Below are positions 15,464-23,345 of a stretch of 38,969 nucleotides of DNA, in pieces. The DNA lies in assembly GCA_038916785.1 (NCBI GenBank), contig JBCLBO010000021.1, forward strand, positions 1 through 38,969, written 5' to 3'. The position numbers were made by a program, and so were the translations under genes. The first letter of the stretch is position 1. Every line of letters starts with the position of its first letter. The DNA is from VFKU01 sp038916785. GTDB lineage: Bacteria > Hydrogenedentota > Hydrogenedentia > Hydrogenedentales > GCA-2746185. The notes under the pieces were generated by a model. The model saw only the letters and a list, made by a program, of their open reading frames with translations, made no database searches and was not told the origin of the DNA.

Positions 15464-15716
15464 GGACACTCCTCGGTCTTCTGCGTTTCGCCGCGGTGTG
15501 TCACTGCATGCGGCTGGACGCAATTCGAGTTGCCAGACTTCGCGCGGCCGCCCTAGCCGCTCCTGTCCGTTCCTTTGGCCCACTGATGTCACGCCCTATA
15601 TGTAGCTCCGGTCTGTTGCACTCTGGAGGCATGAAGATTCGGCTAGGGAAACAATGGGTCGGGTACAAAAATAAGGGGGAAACGGTCAAATTAGGAGAAT
15701 TATATGGTTAACTCCC
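15464..15716. other. Island edge without a clear gene
   Basis: No convincing gene. A 26-codon frame (15631-15711, MKIRLGKQWVGYKNKG...) has GGAGG only 1 nt before its ATG. A second ATG at 15704 has AGGAG well placed but runs only ~36 codons, antisense to the next gene. Base composition falls toward A+T here, which marks the edge of the accessory segment. Confidence 0.4.
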
Positions 15717-16130
15717 TTACTCGCGCCTTACGAGTGACGCATATTGCGCGACGGCAGCCGCCGCTTTCTTTTGTTGAGCTTTTTGCTCAACAGGGTCATC
15801 GGCGATAGGCCAGCCTATAATATTGGCGTGGCGGGGTGGTGGTTCTTTAGCCGCCACATCCAAGAGAGCTGCCCTTACGATCGCCGCATTAACCATCGCA
15901 GCACCGTAGATTCGGCGTCCCTCACCCAGACTATTTTCCGCGGTTTTCCAAAGAGGGTCGGTTGGCTCTCTGTTCTGCCTGAATACGGATGTCGAAGAAT
16001 CCTTCGGATTCGGCAGGAAAGCAGACGGCTTCACCGTCGTCGAATTGAAGTGACCGGACGATGTCAGAAATCGTGCGAGTTCCTCGTCGTCGAGGACTCG
16101 TTCAGGCAGCCCGGACGGGAGTGCCATCAT
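15717..16130 (-). CDS. Hypothetical protein with HANIxGWP motif (cassette gene 3)
   Basis: About 137 residues from an ATG at 16130; an ATG at 16181 in the same frame would add 17 residues. I do not know a function. Features: LDDEELARFLTSSGHF near the N-terminus, TVKPSAFLPNP, TSVFRQNR, RRIYGAAMVNAAIVRAALLD, then PPRHANIIGWP and a C-terminal helix rich in Lys/Ala/Gln. From memory, small proteins with the HANIxGWP motif recur in diverse bacteria as unannotated genes. It overlaps the preceding gene by ~29 nt, so translation is probably coupled. Soluble, no signal peptide. Codon use is less GC-biased than the flanking household genes, in line with acquisition by transfer. Confidence 0.65.
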   Translation of the reverse strand: MMALPSGLPERVLDDEELARFLTSSGHFNSTTVKPSAFLPNPKDSSTSVFRQNREPTDPLWKTAENSLGEGRRIYGAAMVNAAIVRAALLDVAAKEPPPRHANIIGWPIADDPVEQKAQQKKAAAAVAQYASLVRRE

Positions 16131-16641
16131 TTGTGACGGCATCGATCTCAGAGAGAATTCGATCAGGTATTCTCTCTCCATCGAAATTGGTCACTCCGTG
16201 ACCCCGGTCCGTCCCATCGAGCCAAGTGAATGCCAGACGATTGCTGACACCGGCACTGATTGAAAACAAACAATTTCGCGAACGAATCCAGTCCATGGAA
16301 ATAGATCCATCAGGTTCCGGCGCGAACTCCGGAAGAGGAACACCGCGAGGGAGCGCGCGTATGAAGTCTTCCGCAGTGAGGACAGCTTGAGATTCGATGG
16401 CAGAAGCGCCGTATCCGTCCCAATCTTCCTGAGCGCACTCGTTCGCAATGGTGCGAAGTTGTGACAGAGCCATCGATTTCTTACCGAATAGTGCTTGCGA
16501 TTGCTCAAAATAGCCGACAACAGTCGCGGCTATTTTGCTCATCGCCCGTGCTTCAGGCGAGAATCCGCTGTTGCGTCGCGCCGCGTAGATAGTTTTATAG
16601 AAGCCAGTCGGCGTGCGTGCTATTGAAAGAGTCGAAGACAT
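16102..16641 (-). CDS. Hypothetical protein with WDGYGA motif (cassette gene 2)
   Basis: A 179-residue soluble protein of unknown function. After ~50 variable residues comes ALSQLRTIANECAQEDWDGYGA (in two halves around 60-80). AEDFIRALPRGVPLPEFAPEP and DGSISMDWIRSRN follow, then alternating strands. The W-DGYGA / P-PDG-I-W pattern recurs in small unannotated proteins; I recall no named function. The ATG at 16641 lies inside the end of the TIGR04255-like gene (22-nt overlap) with no Shine-Dalgarno, so it probably depends on coupled translation. Its own end overlaps the third gene. Composition is less GC-rich than the chromosome around it. Confidence 0.65.
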   Translation of the reverse strand: MSSTLSIARTPTGFYKTIYAARRNSGFSPEARAMSKIAATVVGYFEQSQALFGKKSMALSQLRTIANECAQEDWDGYGASAIESQAVLTAEDFIRALPRGVPLPEFAPEPDGSISMDWIRSRNCLFSISAGVSNRLAFTWLDGTDRGHGVTNFDGERIPDRILSEIDAVTNDGTPVRAA

Positions 16642-17378
16642 TTGTCAGTAAGACTATCCTTAAATACTCGGTTTTTCAACTCCCGCAACGACTGAATTGT
16701 GGCCAATATATCTGGCCAATTCCCAGGCGCCAGCTTTTTCGCGCTCGCGGCCGTTATATCAAGCACGATTGGGACAACCTCGGGCTCCGGGTCCTGAGAG
16801 GCCAGAATAATTCTAACCTCGTTGCCCGAATTGAGTTCGATCGCAGTATGCTGGTTTAGAAATCCGGCGAACCCGAGCTGCTTCTCATCGGGAAGATGCG
16901 GAGCAATCTTGAGATAATCATCTAATTCTACCGAGCCGTCCTTCAACGGAAGTAGAAAACGGTTGATGTAACGCAAACGGACGATACGAATTTGCACAGG
17001 CGACGCCAACTCGAAAAATATGCGCCACGTCCGCTCGATCTCCTGCAGATAATCGTCGAGGCTCTCGTAGGGAGTCAGGCGGTTGAAGGAGAACCCTTGC
17101 CTACGAATCTGCACTAATTGCTTCTCATCGTCTTGGATGAATTGGAATGCTTCGACTCCATATCTCAAGACCGACGCCTCGGGCGGCGAGTCTGACTGGG
17201 CCTTGAGCTCATGCTCGTGGACCATTACCGTTCGCAGCTTGGGATATGGCTTGCAAAGTTTTTCCCGTGCTGAAGCTTCCAATTTCTTCAAGTCAAAGCT
17301 AGGCGGCATATCGCAATCGATGTCGAGCACCGCTTCGACAATCGGAGCATTGCGTAGCTTCAGTTTCGGCTCGCTCAT
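16620..17378 (-). CDS. TIGR04255 family protein (cassette gene 1)
   Basis: A 252-residue protein resembling TIGR04255, a sporadically distributed family of unknown function. Family-like features: LRNAPIVEAVLDIDCD near the N-terminus, SVLRYGVEAFQFIQDDEKQL, QIRRQGFSFNRLTPYESLDDY with the conserved R/L-PY, RLRYINRF in the middle, and a C-terminal HTAIELNS...RIILASQ followed by a long helix with LRELKNRVF. It is soluble, with no transmembrane segment. ATG 17378 is preferred over TTG 17387; GGGAT and GAAGG lie upstream. It begins 25 nt after a methyltransferase remnant and overlaps the next gene, heading a three-gene unit. The role is unknown; the setting suggests an accessory or defence-type cassette. 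Confidence 0.75.
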   Translation of the reverse strand: MSEPKLKLRNAPIVEAVLDIDCDMPPSFDLKKLEASAREKLCKPYPKLRTVMVHEHELKAQSDSPPEASVLRYGVEAFQFIQDDEKQLVQIRRQGFSFNRLTPYESLDDYLQEIERTWRIFFELASPVQIRIVRLRYINRFLLPLKDGSVELDDYLKIAPHLPDEKQLGFAGFLNQHTAIELNSGNEVRIILASQDPEPEVVPIVLDITAASAKKLAPGNWPDILATIQSLRELKNRVFKDSLTDKCLRLFQ

Positions 17379-17402
17379 CGCCTTCAAAATCCCGACTAGG
17401 TT

Positions 17403-17839
17403 TTAGACGCGAAAGACCTTCATTACTTCGTCACCTAGATGATTGATCACTTTGACCGCGATTCTACCGGATTTGGGTTTCTCAAACGGCCGCGAGGTGT
17501 CGCTATGAAGCGTTGCCCAGGCGTCTTCGTTGATTTCGGCTTTTAGGGTGGTTTTCAGCGCGCTGTAGGGGTCGTTCGCGCCTAGAAAGTAGGCGTGGCG
17601 GACGAAGAAGCTCTCTTCGTTGTAGTCAGTGTCGATGAACCAGCAGGCGATGCCCTCGGGGCCGTCGCTGCGGACTTCGCCGGTCTGCGGGTGGAACACG
17701 TCCACGCCCATTGGGGGAAAGTGTCTTTGAGAATTGCCTGATTCGTGTGCGTGAGCAGGTCCGCGCCAAGTGATTCAGTTGAATCGAAGACAGTTCCTCA
17801 TTAGCATAGCGCCTCTTAAACCCGCGGTCGGATTTTTCC
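17403..17839 (-). pseudogene. C-terminal remnant of a site-specific DNA methyltransferase
   Basis: The 102 residues from 17711 down read MGVDVFHPQTGEV, GIACWFIDTDYNEESFFVRHAYF, and near the end GRIAVKVINHLGDEVMKV. This matches what I know of the C-terminus of type III/N6-adenine methyltransferases (the 'DTDY' and 'IAVKVID' strands). Upstream sequence continues the same protein in two other frames: RRYANEELSSIQLNHL (about 17765-17818) and ADLLTHTNQAILKDTFPQW (about 17712-17765). At least two single-base frameshifts are therefore needed. The 5' part, including all catalytic motifs, is absent because aspS begins at 17840. It cannot be active as a methyltransferase. Confidence 0.65.
17779..17807 (+). 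promoter_or_regulatory. Candidate sigma-70 promoter for aspS
   Basis: TTGAAT (17779-17784), 17-nt spacer, TAGCAT (17802-17807). It would start transcription near 17814, about 26 nt before the aspS ATG. It lies within the methyltransferase remnant on the other strand. Confidence 0.45.
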
Positions 17840-19624
17840 ATGCATCCTTATCGTACTCATACCTGCGGCGAGCTTCGGCCTGAGGAGGCGGGGCAGACGG
17901 TCCGGCTTTCGGGCTGGGTGCATCGCAAGCGCGACCATGGCGGCGTGATTTTCATCGACCTGCGGGACCACTATGGAATTACGCAGATTGTATGTAATCC
18001 CGGCCAGCCGTTTTTCTCCGAGGCCGAGCGGGCGCGCTCGGAGAGTGTGATCACGGTGACGGGCGAGGTTGTGAAGCGGACGCCGGAGACGGAGAACGAG
18101 GACATGGCGACCGGCGAGATCGAGGTGGTCGCGGCGGAATTTGTGATGGAGAACCCGGCGGATCCGCTGCCCTTCCCGGTGAACCAGGACCTGGAGACGC
18201 CGGAAGACTTGCGCCTCTCGCACCGCTTCCTCGATCTGCGCCGGGACCGCATGCAGCGGAACATTTTGTTGCGCGCCGAGGTGATCCGGCTGATGCGCGA
18301 GCACCTGCACGAGCGGGGGTTCCATGAGTTCCAGACGCCGATCCTGACCAGTTCATCGCCCGAGGGTGCGCGCGATTATCTTGTGCCGAGCCGGCTGTAC
18401 CCCGGCAAGTTCTACGCGCTGCCGCAGGCGCCGCAGCAGTTCAAGCAGTTGTACATGATCAGCGGTTTCGATAAGTATTTTCAGATTGCCGCGTGTTTCC
18501 GGGACGAGGATTCGCGCGCCGACCGCAGTCCTGGCGAGTTCTACCAGCTTGATCTGGAGATGTCGTTCATCACGCAGGACGACCTGTTCGCCGAGCTCGA
18601 ACCGCTGATGGTCCGCCTGTTCAAGGAGCTCTCCGACAAGACCGTGCTCAACGAGGTCTTTCCGCGGATCGCGTACCTCGACGCGCTGGATTGGTATGGC
18701 AACGACAAGCCGGACCTGCGTTTCGACCTGAAAATGGCCGACGCGACGGCGATTTTACAGAACTGCGAACTGAAGATATTCAAGAACGCGGCGCAGTCCG
18801 GCGGAGTGATCAAGGTGATCCCGGTCAAGGGCGCGGCATCGCAATCGCGAAAATTTTTCGACGACGCGGAGGCCTTCGCCAAGGGCGAGGGCGCGAAGGG
18901 TCTCGCGTGGATCGTGCTCAAGGACGGCGAGATGCGCGGGCCGATTGTTAAATTCCTCAGCGAGGCCGAACGCAAGGCGCTGTGCGAGAAGGCGGGCCTG
19001 GCCGAGGGCGACGCGGCCTTCTTCGGCGCGGGCGCGCGCAAGGAAGTGAACACGCTGCTCGGCAAGGTGCGCAACTATCTCGGCAAGGCGCTCGGTCTCG
19101 TGAATAAGGACGAGGTCGCGTTCTGCTGGATTGTCGATTTCCCGATGTATGAGTGGGACGAAGAGCGCAAGAAGGTCGATTTCAGCCACAACCCCTTCTC
19201 GATGCCGCAGGGCGGGCTCGATGCGCTCACGACGAAAGACCCGCTCGACGTGCTCGCGTATCAATACGACATCGTGTGCAACGGGGTCGAGCTGTCCTCC
19301 GGCGCGATCCGCAATCACCGGCCGGACATCATGCTCAAGGCCTTCGAGATCGCGGGGTACAGCGAAGACATCGTGAAGAACAAGTTCCCGGCGCTGTGGA
19401 AGGCCTTCCACTACGGCGCTCCACCGCACGGCGGGATCGCGCCCGGCGTCGACCGCATCGTGATGCTGCTGGCCGACGAGCCGAACATCCGCGAGGTCAT
19501 CGCCTTCCCGATGAACCAGAAGGCGCAGGACCTGCTCATGGGCGCGCCCAACGACCCGAACCCCGGCCACCTCGAAGAGCTGCATCTCGAGATCAAGTGG
19601 CCCGAGGAAGATGAGTCAAAGTAG
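17840..19624 (+). CDS. aspS: Aspartyl-tRNA synthetase, bacterial type
   Basis: A 594-residue class II synthetase that charges tRNA-Asp (or Asp/Asn tRNAs if non-discriminating). The N-terminal OB-fold anticodon domain reads GQTVRLSGWVHRKRDHGGVIFIDLRD (in pieces, about 17-43). Motif 1 lies near FHEFQTPILTSSSPEGARDY. QLYMISGFDKYFQIAACFRDEDSRADR is motif 2, and the inserted bacterial GAD domain occupies about 290-420. Motif 3 is in GGIAPGVDRIVMLLADEPNIREVIAFP. Length is typical of bacterial AspRS. The ATG has no strong Shine-Dalgarno (GGTCGGA 10 nt upstream). A candidate promoter is 30 nt ahead. Whether it is discriminating cannot be told without checking for gatCAB elsewhere. Confidence 0.97.
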   Translation: MHPYRTHTCGELRPEEAGQTVRLSGWVHRKRDHGGVIFIDLRDHYGITQIVCNPGQPFFSEAERARSESVITVTGEVVKRTPETENEDMATGEIEVVAAEFVMENPADPLPFPVNQDLETPEDLRLSHRFLDLRRDRMQRNILLRAEVIRLMREHLHERGFHEFQTPILTSSSPEGARDYLVPSRLYPGKFYALPQAPQQFKQLYMISGFDKYFQIAACFRDEDSRADRSPGEFYQLDLEMSFITQDDLFAELEPLMVRLFKELSDKTVLNEVFPRIAYLDALDWYGNDKPDLRFDLKMADATAILQNCELKIFKNAAQSGGVIKVIPVKGAASQSRKFFDDAEAFAKGEGAKGLAWIVLKDGEMRGPIVKFLSEAERKALCEKAGLAEGDAAFFGAGARKEVNTLLGKVRNYLGKALGLVNKDEVAFCWIVDFPMYEWDEERKKVDFSHNPFSMPQGGLDALTTKDPLDVLAYQYDIVCNGVELSSGAIRNHRPDIMLKAFEIAGYSEDIVKNKFPALWKAFHYGAPPHGGIAPGVDRIVMLLADEPNIREVIAFPMNQKAQDLLMGAPNDPNPGHLEELHLEIKWPEEDESK

Positions 19625-19722
19625 TCCTTTGTCTCCGATTCCGCAGCGCCGCGGCCGTGTGTTAGTCTGAGGGCGGTAGCATCTGGAATCCGTATTGGGC
19701 GTCCAACTTGGTGTAGAGCGTC

Positions 19723-21378
19723 ATGAAGATTCGAGTCCTGAGGTGGCTGGCGTTTGCGGGAATCGGCGCGGCGTTTGTCACGATACTTTCCGCAGAGTGG
19801 ACTGTCACGGCGGGTGTGTTGCTGTTGCTGTGGTGTGCTGCTGACCTTTTTATTTTTCTCTGCGTAGGCTTAACGGCTGCTTCCTGTTTGATCGCGCTCG
19901 CTTTCGCTAAGGAACTCGCGAATTACTCATTTGCGCCGGCGGATCTGCCGGTGGCTGGATTTCTTGCTCTGGCGGTGGGGCTGGCATTTCGAAAGCGGCT
20001 CGCGCCCTCGGTCAGCGGAACGGATGCGAGATCACATCGAGTGCTTTTTCCCGCGGTGATCGCGTTGCTCCTGCTCGCGGTATTCCGCTACTTTCCGCTC
20101 GGAGCGCACCTGATGCTGTCGGTGGCTCTCTTGCTGGTGTGGCGGGGGCGGGGAGGGCGGTTCGTGCGGCCGCGGCTGCGCGATCGGCGATGGGTTTCGA
20201 CAGCTCTGCTCGCGATCACTTCTGCATCGATTTCGTTCGCCGTTTTGGAACTGGGAGCCCGGTGGTTCATTTTTCCCTTCGGACTGCCGGGCAACGTGTA
20301 TGTGTATGACTCTCGGCTCGGGGTTGTCGTTGCGCCCGGCACCAAAGGCTATAATCAATTTCGTGCAGGGGAACACGAGCTAAAGTTGCTTCGGTATGAG
20401 ATTTCGGCTCAAGGGTTGCGTGACGTGGTCCATGGCCCCAAGCAGCCCGGGGAATTTCGCATCGCGATGTTGGGGGACTCGTATACCTTTGGGGTGACAA
20501 ACGATTTCGAGGGCACAATCCCGCGCCAGCTCCAGCGGCTGTTCGACGAGCGCGTTCCCAAGCGCCACGTTACGGTGATGAACATCGGTTTTGGCGCGAC
20601 CGGCCCCTGGCAGCAATCGGTATTGCTGCGCGAGCGCGGATTCCCGCTGGCGCCCGACCTTGTCGTGCATCAGGTGTTGCTCGGCAATGACGTGGCCGAC
20701 ACGCTGGAGAAACGCGGCGAGGTGTTGGAGGCCTACGATCCGCGGCGCGTGCCGGTGGTCGGTCAATGGCGAAACTATCGCCACGCGAGATTTTGGCCGG
20801 ACTATTGGCTGCGGAAACGATCGGCAGCTTATAACGCATTTCGGAAAGCCGTCGGTCTGTGGCGCATTCATCGTTTTCTGGCTTCGGGGACGCGGCTTCT
20901 GCCGGTGATTTTGCTGCCGAATCCCCCGCCGCCGCCGGCGCGTCCCAGTTTCATGGAGGTGAATCTCGTGAACGGGTATCCGCGCCTGGAGCAGGCGTGG
21001 AATGAGACGCTCGCGGACCTTGCCGGAATTGTGCAGGACTGCCGCGATCGCGAAATCGGATATGTTGCGTACACCTTGCCCAATTGGCCGGAGGTGTCCG
21101 ACGACGAATGGCGCAGCACCCTCGCGGGGGTGCCGGGGGTCGCCTACGAGCGGGGCAAGGGCCGCCAGCGTTTCGCGTCGGAAATGGATCGCGCAGGCGT
21201 CCAGCAATTCAGCATATTCGAAGCCCTCCACGAGCAACTGGATATTAACAAGCTCTATTACATTTACGACGGACACATGACCGACGAGGGCAACCGGGTC
21301 GTCGCGGAAAGAATTTTTGCCTGGTTGACGCAGGATGGTGGGCCGCTCGCCGATCGGCCTTCTGTGGCCGCTCCGTAG
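19723..21378 (+). CDS. Membrane-anchored SGNH/GDSL hydrolase
   Basis: A 551-residue protein. The first ~180 residues hold about five to six hydrophobic helices with an Arg-rich loop. The rest is a periplasmic-type SGNH hydrolase: block I is IAMLGDSYTFG with nucleophile Ser253, block II/III Gly and Asn lie in MNIGFGATGP and HQVLLGNDVAD, and block V is YDGHMTDEGN with Asp516 and His518. Such proteins remove or add acetyl groups on cell-surface polysaccharides (compare AlgX/AlgJ, OafB-type). A PPPPPARPS stretch lies in a loop near 405. Lower GC bias than neighbours in the N-terminal half. No partner acyltransferase remains intact nearby, but a membrane-protein remnant follows. Confidence 0.8.
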   Translation: MKIRVLRWLAFAGIGAAFVTILSAEWTVTAGVLLLLWCAADLFIFLCVGLTAASCLIALAFAKELANYSFAPADLPVAGFLALAVGLAFRKRLAPSVSGTDARSHRVLFPAVIALLLLAVFRYFPLGAHLMLSVALLLVWRGRGGRFVRPRLRDRRWVSTALLAITSASISFAVLELGARWFIFPFGLPGNVYVYDSRLGVVVAPGTKGYNQFRAGEHELKLLRYEISAQGLRDVVHGPKQPGEFRIAMLGDSYTFGVTNDFEGTIPRQLQRLFDERVPKRHVTVMNIGFGATGPWQQSVLLRERGFPLAPDLVVHQVLLGNDVADTLEKRGEVLEAYDPRRVPVVGQWRNYRHARFWPDYWLRKRSAAYNAFRKAVGLWRIHRFLASGTRLLPVILLPNPPPPPARPSFMEVNLVNGYPRLEQAWNETLADLAGIVQDCRDREIGYVAYTLPNWPEVSDDEWRSTLAGVPGVAYERGKGRQRFASEMDRAGVQQFSIFEALHEQLDINKLYYIYDGHMTDEGNRVVAERIFAWLTQDGGPLADRPSVAAP

Positions 21379-21477
21379 TCGAGTTGCCGGGCGTCTTGAG
21401 GGTGCTTGGACGGCGGATACCGTCCAGCCCCGGGGAATTCCGGATCGTGTATGGACAAACCCGCTGCGAGCCAGTAA

Positions 21478-21708
21478 GAATATCTCGATGGACACCCGAG
21501 CGCTGTCGCCGCCCTCAAGTTCGCGCTGGCGCTCCACACCTACTCGATGCTCGGGTTCCGCGCCGCCGAGCGGCCGTGGCTGCGTTGGCTGATCGTGCCG
21601 GCGCTCGAGCCGCTTCGCGTGGCCTGTGTCGGCGCAGCCGCCATTCTGGTCACACTTGATTCTTACAAGGGCCTGCAAGAAAAAACGGAAGCGATTAAAA
21701 GCTTCTAA
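21478..21708 (+). pseudogene. C-terminal remnant of a membrane protein
   Basis: An open frame with no start codon near its beginning encodes about 76 residues: EYLDGHPSAVAALKFALALH, then YSMLGFRAAERPWLRWLIVP, ALEPLRVACVGAAAILVTLD and SYKGLQEKTEAIKSF. The amphipathic and hydrophobic helices with a charged tail look like real protein, and a stop lies in frame just upstream (21475). I take it as the 3' end of a truncated integral membrane protein; I do not recognise the family. Its TAA stop coincides with the first bases of repeat copy 2, so the repeat may have inserted or grown at the gene end. Confidence 0.45.
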
Positions 21709-21795
21709 CAATACCCGACTCCGGCTGCCATGAACCCGCATGGGCGAGCCGCCCATGCTACGAGTATTGGATTAAGTATTGGGCTATGTTAGATG
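21706..21795. repeat. REP-like hairpin repeat, copy 2
   Basis: It begins TAACAATACCCG and holds the same GCATGGGCG-AGC-CGCCCATGC hairpin (about 21738-21758) followed by TACGAGTATTGG, then a short duplication (ATTGGATTAAGTATTGGGCTATGTTAGATG). It matches copy 1 at 151-230 almost base for base around the hairpin. From here to 21907 I see no gene. Confidence 0.75.
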
Positions 21796-21907
21796 CTTTA
21801 AGTGTAGAAACCCCAAAACTTTCGGGGTTACCCGTGTCCACCTGCGCTCGAAATGCCCCAGCATTTCGCGGTTCTGCGTTCTCTCCCTTTCCTCCTGTCA
21901 ATTGCTC

Positions 21908-22222
21908 CTACCCCAGCCGCACCGCCGTGCCATACGCGAGGACTTCGGCCGCGCCGGCCGCGATGTCGGAGGTATTGAAGCGCACGTCGACGATGGCGTC
22001 GGCGCCGATGTTCCGCGCTTCCTCGATCATGCGGTCGGTCGCCTGTTCGCGGGCCTCGGCGAGCATCTTGGTGTATTCGAAGACTTCGCCGCCGACGAGG
22101 TTGCGCATGTAGGCGATGAGGTCGTTGCCGGCGTGATGCGCGCGCACGGTGACGCCGCGGACCATGCCGAGCGTCTCGGTGATGGATTTACCCGCGATCT
22201 GCGATGAAGTGACGACGATCAC
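21908..22222 (-). CDS. YbjQ/UPF0145 family protein
   Basis: A 104-residue protein of the YbjQ family, a small fold that forms pentameric rings and is annotated as a putative heavy-metal-binding domain. Family features: the opening IVVTSSQIAGKSITETLGMV, RGVTVRAHHAGNDLIAYMRNLVGGE, a helix with MLAEAREQATDRMIEEARNI, and GADAIVDVRFNTSDI followed by EVLAYGTAVRL. Length matches the family. Function in cells is unknown. The ATG at 22222 has AGGAGAT upstream. It lies 13 nt downstream of the anti-sigma gene on the same strand, so it may belong to that operon. Confidence 0.88.
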   Translation of the reverse strand: MIVVTSSQIAGKSITETLGMVRGVTVRAHHAGNDLIAYMRNLVGGEVFEYTKMLAEAREQATDRMIEEARNIGADAIVDVRFNTSDIAAGAAEVLAYGTAVRLG

Positions 22223-22235
22223 TGGTGGGGATCTC

Positions 22236-22688
22236 CTAGCGCTTCACGTCGCGGCTGTAGCGATCGGTCTTGCGCGCGGACAGCCGTTGCCGCAGCACCG
22301 AGAGGAACAGCACGCCGAGCCCCGCGAGCAGGATGTTGGCGGCGACCTTCACCGGCGCGGGGGCCCACGGTAGCACGACCACGAAATATAGCGCCACCGC
22401 CAGCAGGCCTGAAGCGCCGACGATGGTCAGCATCCAGCCGAGGCGGCGTTCGAGGCGGTTGTAGACGTTGTCCAAAAAGCGGTCCCATTCCTCGTCAGGC
22501 ACCGTGGGCGGGCGCATATCGGCCGCGGTGGCCACGAGCCCTCGCATTTCCTCAATCTCCTCGCGGAATTCCGGATGCTGCGCCGCGTATGCGTCGAAGC
22601 GCTCGCGCTCGCCGGGATCGAGTTCGCCGTCGAGATAGCCCGAGATCATCGCGCGCATCATTTCGATTTCCGGTTCCTGAGGACTCAT
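22236..22688 (-). CDS. Anti-sigma factor-like membrane protein
   Basis: A 150-residue protein encoded just after the ECF sigma gene. The N-terminal soluble part, MMRAMISGYLDGELDPGERE and FDAYAAQHPEFREEIEEMRG, resembles the sigma-binding anti-sigma helices (L-DGEL-P-ER pattern). It lacks the HxxxCxxC zinc site of ZAS proteins. Two hydrophobic helices (about 86-105 and 112-132) place it in the inner membrane, with a basic C-terminal tail. I prefer ATG 22688, 4 nt after the sigma stop; a TTG at 22706 overlapping the sigma gene is possible. It probably sequesters the sigma factor until a signal arrives; the signal is unknown. Confidence 0.75.
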   Translation of the reverse strand: MSPQEPEIEMMRAMISGYLDGELDPGERERFDAYAAQHPEFREEIEEMRGLVATAADMRPPTVPDEEWDRFLDNVYNRLERRLGWMLTIVGASGLLAVALYFVVVLPWAPAPVKVAANILLAGLGVLFLSVLRQRLSARKTDRYSRDVKR

Positions 22689-22692
22689 CGCA

Positions 22693-23274
22693 CTACTCGC
22701 GTCCAATCGTCGTCTCGCTCTGCATCATTGCTTCGCGCAGCGCCCGGCGCGCGGCGTGCAGCCGCGACATCACCGTGCCCTTGGGCACCTCGAGCGCCCG
22801 GGCGATTTCTTCGTAAGACAATTCTTCGACGTGCCGCAGCGAGAGGATTTCCCGGTGCGGCTCGCCGAGCGCGCGCATGCAGCGCGCCAGGCGGCGGCGG
22901 AGTTCATCGGCCCCGGCGCTTTCCGAGGGCCCGCGGTCCGCGCTGGCGAAATCGGTGCCCTGTTCCATCATGCCGTCGAGCGAGGACTCGCCGCGCCGCG
23001 CGCGTTTCTTGATGTGGTTGAGGCAGGTGTTGCGGATAATGCGGTAGAGCCACGGGTAGAAGGGGAGGCCGGAATCGAAGCGGCCCATCGCGCGGTAGGC
23101 CTTCACGAAGGAGTCCTGCGCGATTTCCATGGCGTCGTCCCGATTTCCCACCAGGCTGTACGCGACCGCATACGCGCGCCGCTGGTAGCGCTTGACGAGT
23201 TCGCCAAACGCCGCGCGATCGCCCTGCCGGGCCTGCTCGATGAACACCGTATCGTCCGGCGCTGTCAGCGTCAT
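22693..23274 (-). CDS. ECF-type RNA polymerase sigma factor
   Basis: A 193-residue sigma-70 family ECF factor that directs RNA polymerase to a stress or envelope regulon. Region 2 is seen in FGELVKRYQRRAYAVAYSLV, NRDDAMEIAQDSFVKAYRAM and PWLYRIIRNTCLNHIKKRAR. Region 4 is in LGEPHREILSLRHVEELSYE and EIARALEVPKGTVMSRLHAA. An acidic linker joins them. AGGAGGGA precedes two adjacent ATGs; spacing favours the second (23274). The anti-sigma-like gene follows 4 nt after the stop, the standard arrangement for autoregulated sigma/anti-sigma pairs. No clear ECF-type promoter was found upstream. Confidence 0.92.
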   Translation of the reverse strand: MTLTAPDDTVFIEQARQGDRAAFGELVKRYQRRAYAVAYSLVGNRDDAMEIAQDSFVKAYRAMGRFDSGLPFYPWLYRIIRNTCLNHIKKRARRGESSLDGMMEQGTDFASADRGPSESAGADELRRRLARCMRALGEPHREILSLRHVEELSYEEIARALEVPKGTVMSRLHAARRALREAMMQSETTIGRE

Positions 23275-23345
23275 CATTCCCTCCTGTAGTACCGCTGGTT
23301 CGGGGGATTATTCACGGCGTGGCCGGGAGAAGCGAATGTAGCCTA

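Noticed and set aside
15631..15711. A 26-codon gene (MKIRLGKQWVGYKNKG...)
   Set aside because: GGAGG is only 1 nt from the ATG, the frame is very short and no family is recognised; left as possible remnant only.
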